Assembly (NCBI GenBank): GCA_024653205.1
Contig: JANLFO010000018.1
Span: forward strand, 1 to 49,277
Direction: 5' to 3'
Source: Clostridia bacterium
Lineage (GTDB): Bacteria; Bacillota; DSM-521; Neomoorellales; SLTJ01
DNA: 49,277 bases
Part shown: positions 10,886 to 20,026 of the stretch, in pieces
How the letters are laid out: each line of letters starts with the position of its first letter
Numbering within the stretch: position 1 is the stretch's first letter
Notes under the pieces: generated by a model
Seen by the model: the letters and a program-made list of their open reading frames with translations, nothing else
Databases searched by the model: none
Told to the model about the DNA's origin: nothing
Position numbers and translations under genes: made by a program

Positions 10886-12244
10886 GTGGAAGAGACTATT
10901 GCGGCGGCGGGCACGCCTCTCGGCGAGGGTGCCATTGCCGTGGTGCGAATTAGCGGACCGCAGTCGCGGACCATCCTGGAGAGGATCTTCGTAGCCCGGC
11001 GGCCGGGGCCCCTGATCCCATTCCAGCTGCGACTGGGTTGGGTGCTGGACCCGGAGACGGGTAGGCGGCTGGACGAGGTGCTGGCCACCTGGATGCCTCA
11101 GGGGCGAAGCTACACGGCGGAAGAAATGGCGGAAATTCACTGCCACGGCGGCATCGCGGCCGTGCGGAGCGTCTTGCGCCTGGTGTGGCGTGAGGGGGCG
11201 CGGCCCGCCGGTCCCGGTGAGTTCACCCTGCGGGCTTTCTTGAACGGGCGGCTGGGTCTCACCGAGGCGGAGGCAGTCCTGGACCTGATTCGGGCACCGG
11301 GAGAGGCGGGACTGGAGGCGGCGGTCCGACAACTGGCCGGAGGGCTGCGGCGCTGGAGCGAGGACTTGTGGAGCGCGCTGCGGTCGGTATTGGCCGAGGT
11401 GGAGGCCAGTATTGACTTTCCGGAGGAAGTGGGCGAGGCCGAACGCGGCCGGCTGGCCTCGGAACTGGAGGGTATCGGGCGGCGGGCGAGGGAGATGCTG
11501 GCTAGGGCCGAACAGGGCCGGGTGGTCAGAGAAGGTTTGCGGGTGGTGCTGGTGGGGCGGCCGAACGCGGGTAAGTCCAGCCTGATGAACGCTCTGGTGG
11601 GACGGGAGCGGGCCATCGTTACTCCGATCCCCGGGACCACGCGGGACGTTCTGGAAGAAGCTCTGGATTGGGGTGGCCTGCCGGTATGTCTGACCGACAC
11701 CGCCGGCCTGGGCCCGGCCCGGGATGGGGCGGAGGCGGTGGCGGTGGAGCGGGCGCGGGAGGCCCTGGGGCGTGCGGATGTCCTGCTCCTGGTGGTGGAC
11801 GGGAGTGAGGAGGACGGGGGGAGTCTGGCTGCCGAAGTACCCCGCGACAGGGCCGTGGTAGTGGTCAACAAGGCGGATCTCTTCGGGGAGGTGGTACGGC
11901 GCCGGTGGGAGGAGGTATTTCGGGGGTGGCCGGTGGTATTTTGCTCGGCCAAGGAAGGCTGGGGACTGGACGAGTTGAGGGAGAAGGTGCTTGAGCTGGT
12001 GGCCGCCAGGGGAATACGGCCGGGCGACAGTCCCCTGATTACCCGGGAGAGGCAGCGGCGCCTTCTCGAGCGGTGTGAGGCGGCAATAGCAGAGGCCAGG
12101 GCGGCGCTGGCCGAGGGGCTGCCTTTGGAGGTAGTGGTCGTGAACCTCAACGAGGCCGGGGAGGCCCTGGGGGAGTTGACCGGCCGGCAGGTGCGCCAGG
12201 AGGTCTTGGAAGAGATTTTCAGCGAGTTCTGCGTGGGGAAGTGA
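10886..12244 (+). CDS. mnmE: tRNA modification GTPase MnmE
   Basis: MnmE works with MnmG to install the aminomethyl-type group on wobble uridine U34 of certain tRNAs. The 452-residue protein has the N-terminal formyl-THF-binding domain (AIAVVRISGP), a G domain with G1 GRPNAGKSS, G3 DTAGL and G4 NKAD, and the C-terminal catalytic FCVGK motif. The start chosen is GTG at 10886, giving METIAAAGT-like family N-termini with AAGGGGTGG upstream; a longer frame starts at 10838 inside the terminator hairpin. mnmG follows after 6 nt. Confidence 0.96.
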   Translation: MEETIAAAGTPLGEGAIAVVRISGPQSRTILERIFVARRPGPLIPFQLRLGWVLDPETGRRLDEVLATWMPQGRSYTAEEMAEIHCHGGIAAVRSVLRLVWREGARPAGPGEFTLRAFLNGRLGLTEAEAVLDLIRAPGEAGLEAAVRQLAGGLRRWSEDLWSALRSVLAEVEASIDFPEEVGEAERGRLASELEGIGRRAREMLARAEQGRVVREGLRVVLVGRPNAGKSSLMNALVGRERAIVTPIPGTTRDVLEEALDWGGLPVCLTDTAGLGPARDGAEAVAVERAREALGRADVLLLVVDGSEEDGGSLAAEVPRDRAVVVVNKADLFGEVVRRRWEEVFRGWPVVFCSAKEGWGLDELREKVLELVAARGIRPGDSPLITRERQRRLLERCEAAIAEARAALAEGLPLEVVVVNLNEAGEALGELTGRQVRQEVLEEIFSEFCVGK

Positions 12245-12250
12245 GGCGGC

Positions 12251-14146
12251 GTGAGTAGCCCGAGGTATTACGAGGCGGGGGCCTACGACGTGGTGGTCGT
12301 GGGGGCCGGCCACGCGGGTTGTGAGGCGGCCCTGGCGGCGGCGAGGCTGGGATGCCGGACGCTGGTGCTCACGTTGAGTTTGGACAACATTGCGTTGATG
12401 CCCTGTAATCCGGCCATCGGGGGGCCGGCGAAGGGGCACTTGGTCCGGGAGGTGGACGCTCTGGGGGGGCAGATGGGCCTGGTGGCGGACGCTACCTACC
12501 TGCAGATGCGCACCCTCAACACCGGTAAGGGACCCGCAGTGCGGGCGTTGCGGGCACAGTCGGACAAGAAGGTGTACCAGCGGGAAATGACCCTGGTGCT
12601 GGAGAACCAGGAGGGCCTGGACGTCAAGCAGGGCGAGGTAGTGGGTATAGAGGTGGAGGGCCAACGGGTACGGGCGGTGGTGACCCGGACGGGTGCGCGT
12701 TTCCGGGCGCGGGCGGTGGTGCTGACTACGGGGACCTACCTGCGGGGACGGATCATCGTGGGAGATTGTTTCTGGGATGGGGGCCCGCAGGGCCAGTTTG
12801 CCGCCCAGGGTCTGGCCCGGAGCCTGCGCGAACTGGGTTTCAGAATGGGCCGCTTCAAGACCGGTACGCCGCCGAGGGTGGACCGGAGGTCCGTAGACTT
12901 CAGCGTGATGGAGGAGCAGAAGGGCGATCCCGAGCCCGGGAGTTTTTCCTTCCTGAGCGACCGGCCGACGCGACCGCAGTTCTCGTGCTGGCTTACCTAC
13001 ACCAATGAGCGCGCCCATGAGCTGATAAGGGCGAATCTTCACCGGGCGCCCCTCTTCACCGGCCTGATCGAGGGCCGGGGACCGCGTTACTGCCCGTCGA
13101 TCGAGGATAAGGTGGTGCGCTTTGCCGATCGGGCGGCGCACCAGGTGTTCCTGGAGCCGGAAGGTTTGGGTACGAACGAGATGTACGTACAGGGCTTATC
13201 CACCAGTCTTCCGGAGGACGTGCAACTGGCGGTGTTGCGCAGCATTCGCGGTCTGGAGCGGGCGGAGATGATGCGGCCCGGCTATGCCATCGAATACGAT
13301 TACCTCGATCCGACGCAGCTTTGGCCCAGCCTGGAGACCAAGCTCATCCGGGGCCTGTTTACCGCCGGGCAGATTAACGGCACCTCCGGGTATGAGGAGG
13401 CTGCCGCTCAGGGTCTGATGGCGGGGATTAACGCGGCGCGCTACGTGCGGGGGGAGGAGCCGGTGGTGCTCCAACGCTCTCAGGCCTATATAGGGGTGCT
13501 GATCGACGACCTGGTTACCAAGGGGGTGACCGAACCGTACCGCATGCTTACTTCGCGGGCCGAGTACCGGCTGCTGTTACGGCACGATAATGCCGATCTG
13601 CGGCTGACGGAACTGGGTCGGAAGATCGGGCTGGTAGATGAGCGGCGGTACCGGGTTTTCCAGACCCGGAGAGAGAGACTGGAGAAGGCGCGGCGGAGGC
13701 TGGACGAAACGGCGGTTTCTCCGGAGGAATGGGAGGCCAGGGGCTTGGCGGGACCGCTTGGCCGGGCGGTGAGCCTGGTGGAGTTGTTGCGCCGGCCGGA
13801 GGTGCGGTGGGCGGACATCTCAGTATGGCTGGGGGCAGATGGCGACCTTCCGTGGGAAGATGCGGCGGAATTGGAGGCCGAGGTGAAATACGAAGGTTAC
13901 CTGCGGCGGCAGGAGGAGCAGGTAAGGCGGGTGCAGCGGCTGGAGGAGGAGAGGCTGCCGAGAGATCTGGACTACGGCGGCATTCGGGGGCTCTCCCGGG
14001 AGGCGCAGGAGCGGCTGACCGCGGTACGGCCGGAGACCGTGGGCCAGGCGGCGCGCGTCCCGGGCGTGTCGCCGGCGGACGTTGCGGTCCTGTTGGTGCA
14101 TCTGGAAAAGGAGAGGCGGGCGGCGAGGGGTGGGCGGTCGGGCTGA
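12251..14146 (+). CDS. mnmG: tRNA uridine-5-carboxymethylaminomethyl synthesis enzyme MnmG
   Basis: This 631-residue FAD- and NADH-dependent partner of MnmE modifies U34 of tRNA. The N-terminal dinucleotide-binding motif [12 protein letters not shown], the family block [21 protein letters not shown] and the insertion-domain signature GTNEMYVQG are all visible. Length is normal. The GTG start is 6 nt past mnmE, and the 3' end overlaps rsmG by 17 nt, so mnmE-mnmG-rsmG is very likely one transcript. Confidence 0.97.
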   Translation: MSSPRYYEAGAYDVVVVGAGHAGCEAALAAARLGCRTLVLTLSLDNIALMPCNPAIGGPAKGHLVREVDALGGQMGLVADATYLQMRTLNTGKGPAVRALRAQSDKKVYQREMTLVLENQEGLDVKQGEVVGIEVEGQRVRAVVTRTGARFRARAVVLTTGTYLRGRIIVGDCFWDGGPQGQFAAQGLARSLRELGFRMGRFKTGTPPRVDRRSVDFSVMEEQKGDPEPGSFSFLSDRPTRPQFSCWLTYTNERAHELIRANLHRAPLFTGLIEGRGPRYCPSIEDKVVRFADRAAHQVFLEPEGLGTNEMYVQGLSTSLPEDVQLAVLRSIRGLERAEMMRPGYAIEYDYLDPTQLWPSLETKLIRGLFTAGQINGTSGYEEAAAQGLMAGINAARYVRGEEPVVLQRSQAYIGVLIDDLVTKGVTEPYRMLTSRAEYRLLLRHDNADLRLTELGRKIGLVDERRYRVFQTRRERLEKARRRLDETAVSPEEWEARGLAGPLGRAVSLVELLRRPEVRWADISVWLGADGDLPWEDAAELEAEVKYEGYLRRQEEQVRRVQRLEEERLPRDLDYGGIRGLSREAQERLTAVRPETVGQAARVPGVSPADVAVLLVHLEKERRAARGGRSG

Positions 14147-14891
14147 GCTGGAGTACCTCCGGCGGGCCTTGGCCCGTCAGGGAATAGAGATTCCTCCCGC
14201 GCGGCTGCAGTGCCTTGCTGGCTATGCGGGGAAGCTTCTGGAGGCGAATCGCCGGGTCAACCTCACGGGAGCAGCCAACTGGGAAGAACTGGTAGACCGG
14301 CAGTTGGTGGACTGCGTGGTAGGATTGGGGCTAATTAGCTGGGACGGGGTGGAGCTGGCGGTTGACGTGGGCAGTGGCGGGGGCCTGCCGGGGCTGGTGT
14401 TGGCGGTACTCCATCCGGCAGTGAGGGTGCGCCTGGTGGAGTCGCGGGTCCGGCGGGCACGCTTCTTGCAAAGGTGCGCGGCCGAACTGGGGCTGGCCAA
14501 CGTGGAGGTAGCGGTGGGGCGGGCGGAGGAATTGGCGCACCGCGGTGAATGGCGGGAGGCGGCGGATCGGGTTACGGCCAGGGGATTGGCGCCCCTGGCC
14601 GTGTTGCTGGAGCTGAGCCTGCCCTTCCTGGCGCCGGGAGGCCGGCTGCTCGCGTGGAAGGGGCCGGCAGTGGTGAGGGAGCTGGAGGAGGCAGCGGTAG
14701 CCCTGCGGGTTCTGGGTGGAAGGGTGGCGGGCCGGTACGGATACCGTCTGGCCGACGGGAGGGAGCGTTGGCTGTTGGTGGTGGAGAAGAACTCCGCCAC
14801 CCCTCCCCGCTACCCTCGGCGCCCGGGAGTGCCGGAGAAGAAGCCCTTGGGTTGGTCGCGGCGGTTGGAGGAAGTGGATGGTGCTTGTTGA
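14130..14891 (+). CDS. rsmG: 16S rRNA (guanine-N7) methyltransferase RsmG
   Basis: RsmG (GidB) uses S-adenosylmethionine to methylate G527 of 16S rRNA. The SAM-binding motif [11 protein letters not shown] is clear, followed by [14 protein letters not shown] and the family end [14 protein letters not shown]. The start chosen is GTG at 14130, just after GGCGAGG inside the end of mnmG, giving 253 residues. An upstream in-frame start at 14082 adds a low-complexity arginine/glycine tail and is less likely. Confidence 0.95.
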   Translation: MGGRAELEYLRRALARQGIEIPPARLQCLAGYAGKLLEANRRVNLTGAANWEELVDRQLVDCVVGLGLISWDGVELAVDVGSGGGLPGLVLAVLHPAVRVRLVESRVRRARFLQRCAAELGLANVEVAVGRAEELAHRGEWREAADRVTARGLAPLAVLLELSLPFLAPGGRLLAWKGPAVVRELEEAAVALRVLGGRVAGRYGYRLADGRERWLLVVEKNSATPPRYPRRPGVPEKKPLGWSRRLEEVDGAC

Positions 14892-14941
14892 ATACTTAAG
14901 GCGAGGCCGTGGACGGGGGCGGTCGGGCTGGGGGGAGAGGC

Positions 14942-15703
14942 GTGGGCCGGGTGATCGCCATTGCCAACCAGAAGGGCGGGGTTGCCAAGACCACCACCGC
15001 GGTGAACCTCGGTGCGTGCCTGGCGCTGGCCGGAGAGCGGGTGCTGGTGGTGGACGTGGACCCGCAGGGCAACGCCTCCAGCGGGTTGGGCGTGGATCGG
15101 CGGCGGCTCTCGCGCTGCATTTACGACGTGCTGATCCGAGAGGCAAGCCTGGGGGCGGTGATAGTGCGGACCGAGTTGCCGGGGCTGGAAGTGGTGCCGG
15201 CGACGGTCCGGCTGGCGGGGGCAGAGATTGAACTGGTCGCCCTGGAGGGCCGGGAGAAGCGGCTGGCCCAGGCCCTGCAGGGGGTTCGTGAGCAGTATAC
15301 CTTTATTCTGATCGACTGCCCTCCTTCTCTGGGGTTGTTGACCCTGAACGCCCTGACCGCGGCGGACCGGGTGCTGATCCCCATCCAGTGTGAGTATTAC
15401 GCCCTGGAGGGTTTAGGCCAGTTGATGCAGACCATTCGCCTGGTGCAGCGTCACCTTAATCCGCGCCTGGAACTGGAGGGGGTAGTGCTGACCATGTTCG
15501 ACGGTCGTACCAACCTTTCCATACAGGTGGTGGAGGAGGTAAAGAAATTCTTCCGGAACAAAGTCTTCAAGACGGTTATCCCGCGGAACGTACGGCTGAG
15601 CGAGGCGCCCAGCCACGGGAAGCCGGTGGTGCTGTACGAGCCGCGGTCGCGTGGGGCAGAGGTCTACCGCGAGTTGGCGGAGGAGGTGCGGGAGCGTGGC
15701 TAG
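14942..15703 (+). CDS. parA: Chromosome partitioning ATPase ParA/Soj
   Basis: This deviant Walker ATPase works with ParB in origin segregation and in regulation of DnaA. The GTG at 14942, with GGGGAGAGG upstream, gives MGRVIAIANQKGGVAKTTT, matching Soj N-termini; an upstream in-frame start at 14909 adds glycine-rich filler. The Walker A is KGGVAKTTT, with alanine in place of the commoner glycine before the second lysine, a variant I believe occurs in clostridial Soj. Walker B is FILIDCPPSLG. The end overlaps parB. Confidence 0.95.
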   Translation: MGRVIAIANQKGGVAKTTTAVNLGACLALAGERVLVVDVDPQGNASSGLGVDRRRLSRCIYDVLIREASLGAVIVRTELPGLEVVPATVRLAGAEIELVALEGREKRLAQALQGVREQYTFILIDCPPSLGLLTLNALTAADRVLIPIQCEYYALEGLGQLMQTIRLVQRHLNPRLELEGVVLTMFDGRTNLSIQVVEEVKKFFRNKVFKTVIPRNVRLSEAPSHGKPVVLYEPRSRGAEVYRELAEEVRERG

Positions 15704-16547
15704 GCGAGGCCTGGGAAGGGGGCTGGAGGCCCTTATCCCTCAGGTGGAGGAGGGTCAGGGAGAGATCGTTAGCGTGCCCCTGGACCGGATTGAGCCCAAT
15801 CCGTGGCAGCCGAGGCGGCAGGTGGATGAGGCGGCACTGGAGGAACTCGCGGCCTCTATTCGGGAGCACGGTGTGGTGCAGCCGATCGTGGTATCGCGGG
15901 CGGGGGAGGACCGATACCGCCTGGTGGCGGGGGAAAGGCGGTGGCGTGCCTGCCGGCTTTTGGGTTGGGAAGCCATACCGGCGATTGTCCGGGACCTGAG
16001 CGAGCGGGAGAGCATGGAGATGGCCCTGGTGGAGAACCTGCAGCGGGAGGATCTGAACCCGCTGGAGGAGGCTGCTGCCTACCGGGTTCTGCAGGACGAA
16101 TTCGGGCTGACGCAGGAGGAGATAGCCAGGCGGGTGGGCAAGAGCCGGGCGCTGGTGGCCAATACTCTGCGGCTGCTGCAGCTTCCCCAGGCGGTAAGGG
16201 ATCTGTTGGCCGCCGGGCAGTTGAGCGCGGGCCACGGTCGGGCGCTGCTGGCCGTGGAGGATGCGGCGGAGCAGGTGCGATTGGCCCAGGAGGCGCTCGG
16301 AAGGGGCCTGTCGGTGCGGGAGATGGAGGAGTTGGTTAGGAAGCGGCGGGCCTCTGGGCGGGGTGCACGGGCGAGGAGCACGGGTTGGGTGGAACCGCCG
16401 GAGTGGGCGGAGGCGGCCGAGAACCTTTCCGAGCGGCTGGGCACGCGGGTGCGGATACGCGGCGGCCGTGGGGGCAGGGGCAGGATCGAGATAGAATTCT
16501 ACGGGCCAGGTGATCTGGAGCGCATATTATCCGTCCTGGGTGGCTAA
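15696..16547 (+). CDS. parB: Chromosome partitioning protein ParB/Spo0J
   Basis: ParB is a CTP-dependent clamp that loads at parS and spreads on DNA near the origin. The 283-residue protein starts at GTG 15696, overlapping the parA stop. It shows the ParA-contacting N-terminus (LGRGLEALIP), the CTP-binding motifs GERRWRAC and ENLQREDLNPLEEA, and a helix-turn-helix (LTQEEIARRVGKSRALVANTLRLL). A parS-like site begins 2 nt after its stop. A separate noc paralogue is not present in the window. Confidence 0.95.
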   Translation: MARRGLGRGLEALIPQVEEGQGEIVSVPLDRIEPNPWQPRRQVDEAALEELAASIREHGVVQPIVVSRAGEDRYRLVAGERRWRACRLLGWEAIPAIVRDLSERESMEMALVENLQREDLNPLEEAAAYRVLQDEFGLTQEEIARRVGKSRALVANTLRLLQLPQAVRDLLAAGQLSAGHGRALLAVEDAAEQVRLAQEALGRGLSVREMEELVRKRRASGRGARARSTGWVEPPEWAEAAENLSERLGTRVRIRGGRGGRGRIEIEFYGPGDLERILSVLGG

Positions 16548-16548
16548 T

Positions 16549-16576
16549 GTTTCACGTGTTACTTTACGGTGAAACA
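16549..16576. promoter_or_regulatory. parS-like site with an extra inverted arm
   Basis: TGTTTCACGTGTTACT matches the parS consensus (TGTTTCACGTG then AAACA) at 13 of 16 positions. After 13 nt from the first TGTTTCAC, the inverse GTGAAACA follows at 16569-16576, so the locus is also a long gapped palindrome. The site lies directly after parB. It is the only good parS-like match I found in the window. Confidence 0.6.
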
Positions 16577-16593
16577 ACAATGGAGGGACCGGC

Positions 16594-16914
16594 ATGGAGC
16601 CGTTCGGCCTGGGCCTGCTCGTCGGCCTGCTGGTGGGTGAAGGACACTTCGGAGGGGACGGTCGTCAGCCGCAGATCACCCTGCGGATGCACGCCCGCCA
16701 CGCCCCCCTATTCCAGTACCTGGTCGAGATGGTGCCGGGCTCGCGCCTCTACGGGCCCTACGGCCACCAGGGCCGCAACTACTACCAGTGGATGGTACGC
16801 GGCCCGGCCCTGAGAGAACTCGTATCCCTTCTGGAGCAGACCCCCCTTGAAAGAATCGATCCCTACGCGTACGAGCGGCTCCAAGCCATGAAACAGCGCT
16901 ACCGCCTGCGCTAG
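16594..16914 (+). CDS. Small LAGLIDADG-fold protein
   Basis: This 106-residue protein starts at ATG 16594 with a GGAGGG SD 6 nt upstream. Its N-terminus LVGLLVGEGHFGG reads as one LAGLIDADG helix plus the first strand, with Glu16 where the acidic metal ligand belongs. The rest (QITLRMHARHAPLFQYLVEMVPGS, YGPYG, YYQWMVRG, LLEQTPL) follows the single-motif homing-endonuclease fold. It is free-standing, without an intron or intein. Such proteins act as homodimeric endonucleases or, like WhiA, as regulators; which applies here is unknown. It sits next to the parS-like site. Confidence 0.7.
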   Translation: MEPFGLGLLVGLLVGEGHFGGDGRQPQITLRMHARHAPLFQYLVEMVPGSRLYGPYGHQGRNYYQWMVRGPALRELVSLLEQTPLERIDPYAYERLQAMKQRYRLR

Positions 16915-16971
16915 CTATCCGAACCGAAGGGCGAAGTCCGCCCCGAGCGCAGCGAAAGAGGAGAAACGAGC

Positions 16972-17460
16972 ATGCTGGAAATCGCACAATGGCTACATAC
17001 CCTTGACCCGTCTGCCTGGCTGGCCCTGGCCGCCCTGGTGCTGGCGGTGGTAGGCCTCGCGCGACCGCGCGCGGGAGCCCCGGCGGCCGGAGATCCGCGA
17101 AGCCTCGCACGCCGGATAGAAACGCTGGAAGAGGCGCTTCGCCGCGCCGAAGCCGAGACCGCCTCTCTCAGGCGGCGTGTCAGAGAAGCGGAAGAGCGCC
17201 TGCCCAGCCACCTGCAGAGGGTGGGTCTGGTGCGCTTCCGGGCCTTCCCGGAGGTAGGGAGCGATCTGAGCTTCTCGCTCGCCCTCCTGGACGCCCGGGG
17301 CAACGGCGTGGTGCTGACCAGCCTCTTCGGTCGGGAGGAAACCAGAGTATACGCCAAGCCCGTACATGAGGGCAAGTCGCCGTACCGGCTGGCCCCGGAG
17401 GAGGAACAGGCTCTGGCTCAGGCGCTGGCCTCCCCGCCGACCTCCCCCGCCCCCCGGTGA
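16972..17460 (+). CDS. DUF4446 family protein, membrane-anchored
   Basis: This 162-residue protein has one N-terminal hydrophobic segment (WLALAALVLAVVGLA, about 19-33), then a predicted coiled coil (RRIETLEEALRRAEAETASLRRRVREAEERL). The C-terminal domain contains VGLVRFRAFPEVGSDLSFSLALLD and the YAKPVHEGKSPYRL block of the DUF4446 family. Function is unknown. The family commonly lies near parA-parB in clostridia. The start has GAGGAGAAA upstream. Confidence 0.85.
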   Translation: MLEIAQWLHTLDPSAWLALAALVLAVVGLARPRAGAPAAGDPRSLARRIETLEEALRRAEAETASLRRRVREAEERLPSHLQRVGLVRFRAFPEVGSDLSFSLALLDARGNGVVLTSLFGREETRVYAKPVHEGKSPYRLAPEEEQALAQALASPPTSPAPR

Positions 17461-17608
17461 GAAGGGAATAGAATCCGCCCGCTCCGGAGAGCCTAAGAGC
17501 CGCCCGCCCCGCGCCGTACCGGAAGCGGCCCGAGCTGCGTAAGAGGAACGGTCCGGGCAGGATGCGGCCCTCGGCCACGAAGGCAGACAGCTCCGGGAGG
17601 AAATGCCG

Positions 17609-18259
17609 ATGACCACTCCCCTACCCTTTGCCGACCGGACCGAGGCCGGCAGGGCACTGGCGGCCCGGCTGGCCGGCTATACTGACCCGCTGGTCCTGGG
17701 GGTGCCGCGGGGAGGCGTCGAGGTGGCGGCGCCGATCGCCGAGGCCCTAGGAGGGGAACTGGATCTGCTGCTCACCCGCAAGGTCGGCGCCCCGCTGGAG
17801 CCCGAGCTGGCGGTGGGAGCAATAACTCCGGACGGACAGGCCATCTTCAACCTGCTCCTGCTGCGGAGGCTCGGTCTGGCGCCCGAGGGACTAGAACCCG
17901 AGGTCAGCGCCGCGCGCCGAGAGCTGGAACGCCGCTGGCGGGAGTATCGCGGAGAACGCCCCCTGCCGGCGGTGCGGGGGCGCACGGTCATAACCGTAGA
18001 CGACGGGATTGCTACCGGGTTCACGCTGCGGGCGGGTTTGGCCTGGATCCGCCGGCTGCAGCCGGAAAAGCTGGTAATTGCGGTCCCGGTGGCGCCTGCG
18101 GAAGTCTGGGGCGAAGTGGCGGCCGAGGCGGACGAGGCAGTCTGCCTGGCTAACCCCGAGCCCTTCTACGCCGTAGGTCAATTTTACGTGGACTTTGCCC
18201 CCGTCGACGACCGGCGGGTAATAGAACTCCTGCAGGCCAACTGGCGAAGACGAACCTAG
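17609..18259 (+). CDS. Phosphoribosyltransferase-domain protein
   Basis: This 216-residue protein has a type I phosphoribosyltransferase fold, with VLGVPRGGVEVAAPIAEAL near the N-terminus and the PRPP-binding loop TVITVDDGIATGFTLRA in the middle. The substrate cannot be told from sequence; it resembles predicted phosphoribosyltransferases often found alone or fused to hydrolases. Two ATGs compete. 17609 is spaced 8 nt from GGGAGG and is preferred over 17603. The stop codon lies in a hairpin at 18255-18281. The 17461-17608 gap shows no gene or clear signal. Confidence 0.85.
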   Translation: MTTPLPFADRTEAGRALAARLAGYTDPLVLGVPRGGVEVAAPIAEALGGELDLLLTRKVGAPLEPELAVGAITPDGQAIFNLLLLRRLGLAPEGLEPEVSAARRELERRWREYRGERPLPAVRGRTVITVDDGIATGFTLRAGLAWIRRLQPEKLVIAVPVAPAEVWGEVAAEADEAVCLANPEPFYAVGQFYVDFAPVDDRRVIELLQANWRRRT

Positions 18260-18281
18260 GGGGCTCCGGGAGCCTCCTAGG
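18255..18281 (-). terminator. Hairpin between convergent genes
   Basis: A 12-bp stem (CCTAGGGGGCTC against GAGCCTCCTAGG, one wobble) encloses a 3-nt loop between the phosphoribosyltransferase gene and yyaC. Only the minus-strand side is followed by a somewhat T-rich tail (TTCGTCTTC), so it may end yyaC transcription. It is not a textbook terminator. Confidence 0.45.
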
Positions 18282-18310
18282 GGAAAGTACGGGAAAAGCG
18301 GCTCCTCCGC

Positions 18311-18919
18311 CTAGCAGGACGCTTCCTGCGGCGCCAGTAAGGCAGGCGCAACCTCCGGCCTGGCGGCATAGTGGGTCTCCCAGGCGACCAGCACTGCTGC
18401 GGCTATCCGCTCGGCCATGCGCATGACCAGGCTCAGCCGCGTGTTCTGAAGCACCATGTACTCCATGTAGCCCGCCACATTTACCACCCCGGTGACGTGG
18501 AGGTCCCCTACTGAGGGTAGCTCCTTGTGAACACCCGCCCCCGGCCGCAGCGGCCCCTCGGCCACGGTTATAAGCCCAATACTATCCCTCTGGCCCAAGG
18601 ACGCGTCCACCGCCACCACCAGAGGTCGGGAGCTTGAGTTGCCCAGGGTCCGCAGGTGGTCCAGGAGGTTTGTGGCGTGAACCGGGTTGTCCAGGGTGCC
18701 AAGTACCCTGGGCCCGCGGCCGCGCTCCGCCAGCTTGGAGCCGACCAGGGGACCAAGGCTATCGCCGGTAGAACGGTCGGTGCCGATACCCAAAACTATA
18801 ACCTCCCGGCTGCCCTCGGGGTCCAGGCGCCGAAAGCCGGCGGCCAAGGCGCCGGCCATCTTCGCCACGGCAGCCGGGTCGTCGTAAGCCACTCGGATCC
18901 TGGGTAGAAAGGACAGCAT
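18311..18919 (-). CDS. yyaC: Spore protein YyaC
   Basis: This 202-residue protein matches the YyaC family of sporulating Firmicutes, whose fold resembles hydrogenase-maturation and germination proteases. Key blocks are VLGIGTDRSTGDSLGPLVG, GTLDNPVHATNL and VAVDASLG, then the GAGVHKELPSVGD segment. The exact substrate is unknown. In Bacillus the gene also lies near soj-spo0J. The ATG has a GGGAGG SD. It is evidence that the organism forms spores. Confidence 0.92.
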   Translation of the reverse strand: MLSFLPRIRVAYDDPAAVAKMAGALAAGFRRLDPEGSREVIVLGIGTDRSTGDSLGPLVGSKLAERGRGPRVLGTLDNPVHATNLLDHLRTLGNSSSRPLVVAVDASLGQRDSIGLITVAEGPLRPGAGVHKELPSVGDLHVTGVVNVAGYMEYMVLQNTRLSLVMRMAERIAAAVLVAWETHYAARPEVAPALLAPQEASC

Positions 18920-18951
18920 AACAACCTCCCGGCATTGAATACCTGGTTAAG

Positions 18952-18981
18952 AGTATATGCCGATTTTACCCATTTTATACA
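18952..18981 (-). promoter_or_regulatory. Candidate sporulation-sigma promoter of yyaC
   Basis: On the minus strand TGTATA is followed after 16 nt by CATATACT, about 33 nt before the yyaC ATG. This resembles sporulation-sigma promoters more than sigma-A. The CATA core suits sigma-G or sigma-E, and GTATA suits sigma-F. The exact factor cannot be decided by eye. Confidence 0.45.
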
Positions 18982-19018
18982 GGGTTAGGCTGCCCGGCAG
19001 AAGGCATAAGCTTAACCG

Positions 19019-20026
19019 GTGAGAGGCTTGGGTCGCGAATTCCTGCGTTCTGCTGCGGTCTACGTGGGCACGCTCATCGGGGCCGGGTTTGCCTCCGGGC
19101 AGGAGTTGGTGGGCTTCTTTGCCTGCTTCGGCCTCTGGGGCCTGGCGGGTGCCTGCCTGGCCGGGGCGGCTTTGGGGCTGGGCGGCTGGCTGATCATGTG
19201 GTGTGCCCGCACCTCCCGGGCCACGAGTCTGCGGGAGCTCCTCGCCTCCGTGCCTCGGCCCCTGGACCGAGCCCTGGCCCTCGTCATCAGCGCCTTCCTC
19301 TTCAGCGGCCTCACCATAATGCTGTCGGCCGGCGGCACCTTACTGGAGGGACAGATACGCCTTCCCCGATTCGCGGGCATTCCCCTGATGGCCGCGCTCA
19401 CGCTGGCGGCCTGCTGGTGGCGGACCGAGGGGCTGGGCCGGGTTAACACCCTGGCGGCGCCCCTGCTCATAGGGACGGTAGCCGCTACCGGCCTGATCCA
19501 CCTCAGCCGGCTGTCGGCATTTCCGTCCGGTACGGACCGCATCCCGGTCGCTCCCCATTGGTGGTGGGCAGCCGGGCTGTACGCCGGCTATAACCTTCTG
19601 GCCGGAGCAGCCATACTTCCGGCCTTCGCCCACGGCGGTCCCGGTGCCGGTCGGGGTGCCCTGGCCGGCGGGTTGGCGGTGGGGGCCGTAGCCGCCCTTT
19701 GCGTACCGGCCCTGAACAGCTATCTGGACCAGGAGCTTCCGTTGCTGGCCGCCGCCCGGAGTCTCGGCGCGATGTGGGCCTGGGCTTATACCGCCAACCT
19801 CGGCCTGGCCCTGTGGACCACGGCCGCCGGCCACCTCTTCGGTCTGGCGGCTAATGCCCGAGCCTATCGACCTCGCCTGATTGTCCTCCTCCTTCTTGCC
19901 ATCCCCCCAGCGCACCTCCCCTTCTCCGCCCTGGTAGGCAGTCTGTATCCACTCTTCGGGTATCTGGGCGCGGTGCTCATGCTCTGTCTGGCCCTCTGGC
20001 GCCCGAGATGTGCCGGTCGATGCTAG
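19019..20026 (+). CDS. YkvI-family membrane transporter
   Basis: This 335-residue protein has about ten hydrophobic segments and the family N-terminus VYVGTLIGAGFASGQELVGFF, a broken first helix typical of APC-superfamily transporters such as YkvI. Further segments include WWWAAGLYAGYNLLAGAAILP. The substrate is unknown; an amino acid or other small solute is plausible. The GTG start at 19019 has a weak SD. Its last 4 nt overlap the end of the convergent hsp20 gene. Confidence 0.83.
   Translation: MRGLGREFLRSAAVYVGTLIGAGFASGQELVGFFACFGLWGLAGACLAGAALGLGGWLIMWCARTSRATSLRELLASVPRPLDRALALVISAFLFSGLTIMLSAGGTLLEGQIRLPRFAGIPLMAALTLAACWWRTEGLGRVNTLAAPLLIGTVAATGLIHLSRLSAFPSGTDRIPVAPHWWWAAGLYAGYNLLAGAAILPAFAHGGPGAGRGALAGGLAVGAVAALCVPALNSYLDQELPLLAAARSLGAMWAWAYTANLGLALWTTAAGHLFGLAANARAYRPRLIVLLLLAIPPAHLPFSALVGSLYPLFGYLGAVLMLCLALWRPRCAGRC

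Noticed and set aside
10526-13141. 871-codon open frame on the minus strand across mnmE and mnmG
   Set aside because: Antisense to two certain genes. High GC suppresses stop codons, and the product is rich in Pro, His, Arg and Gln without known domains.
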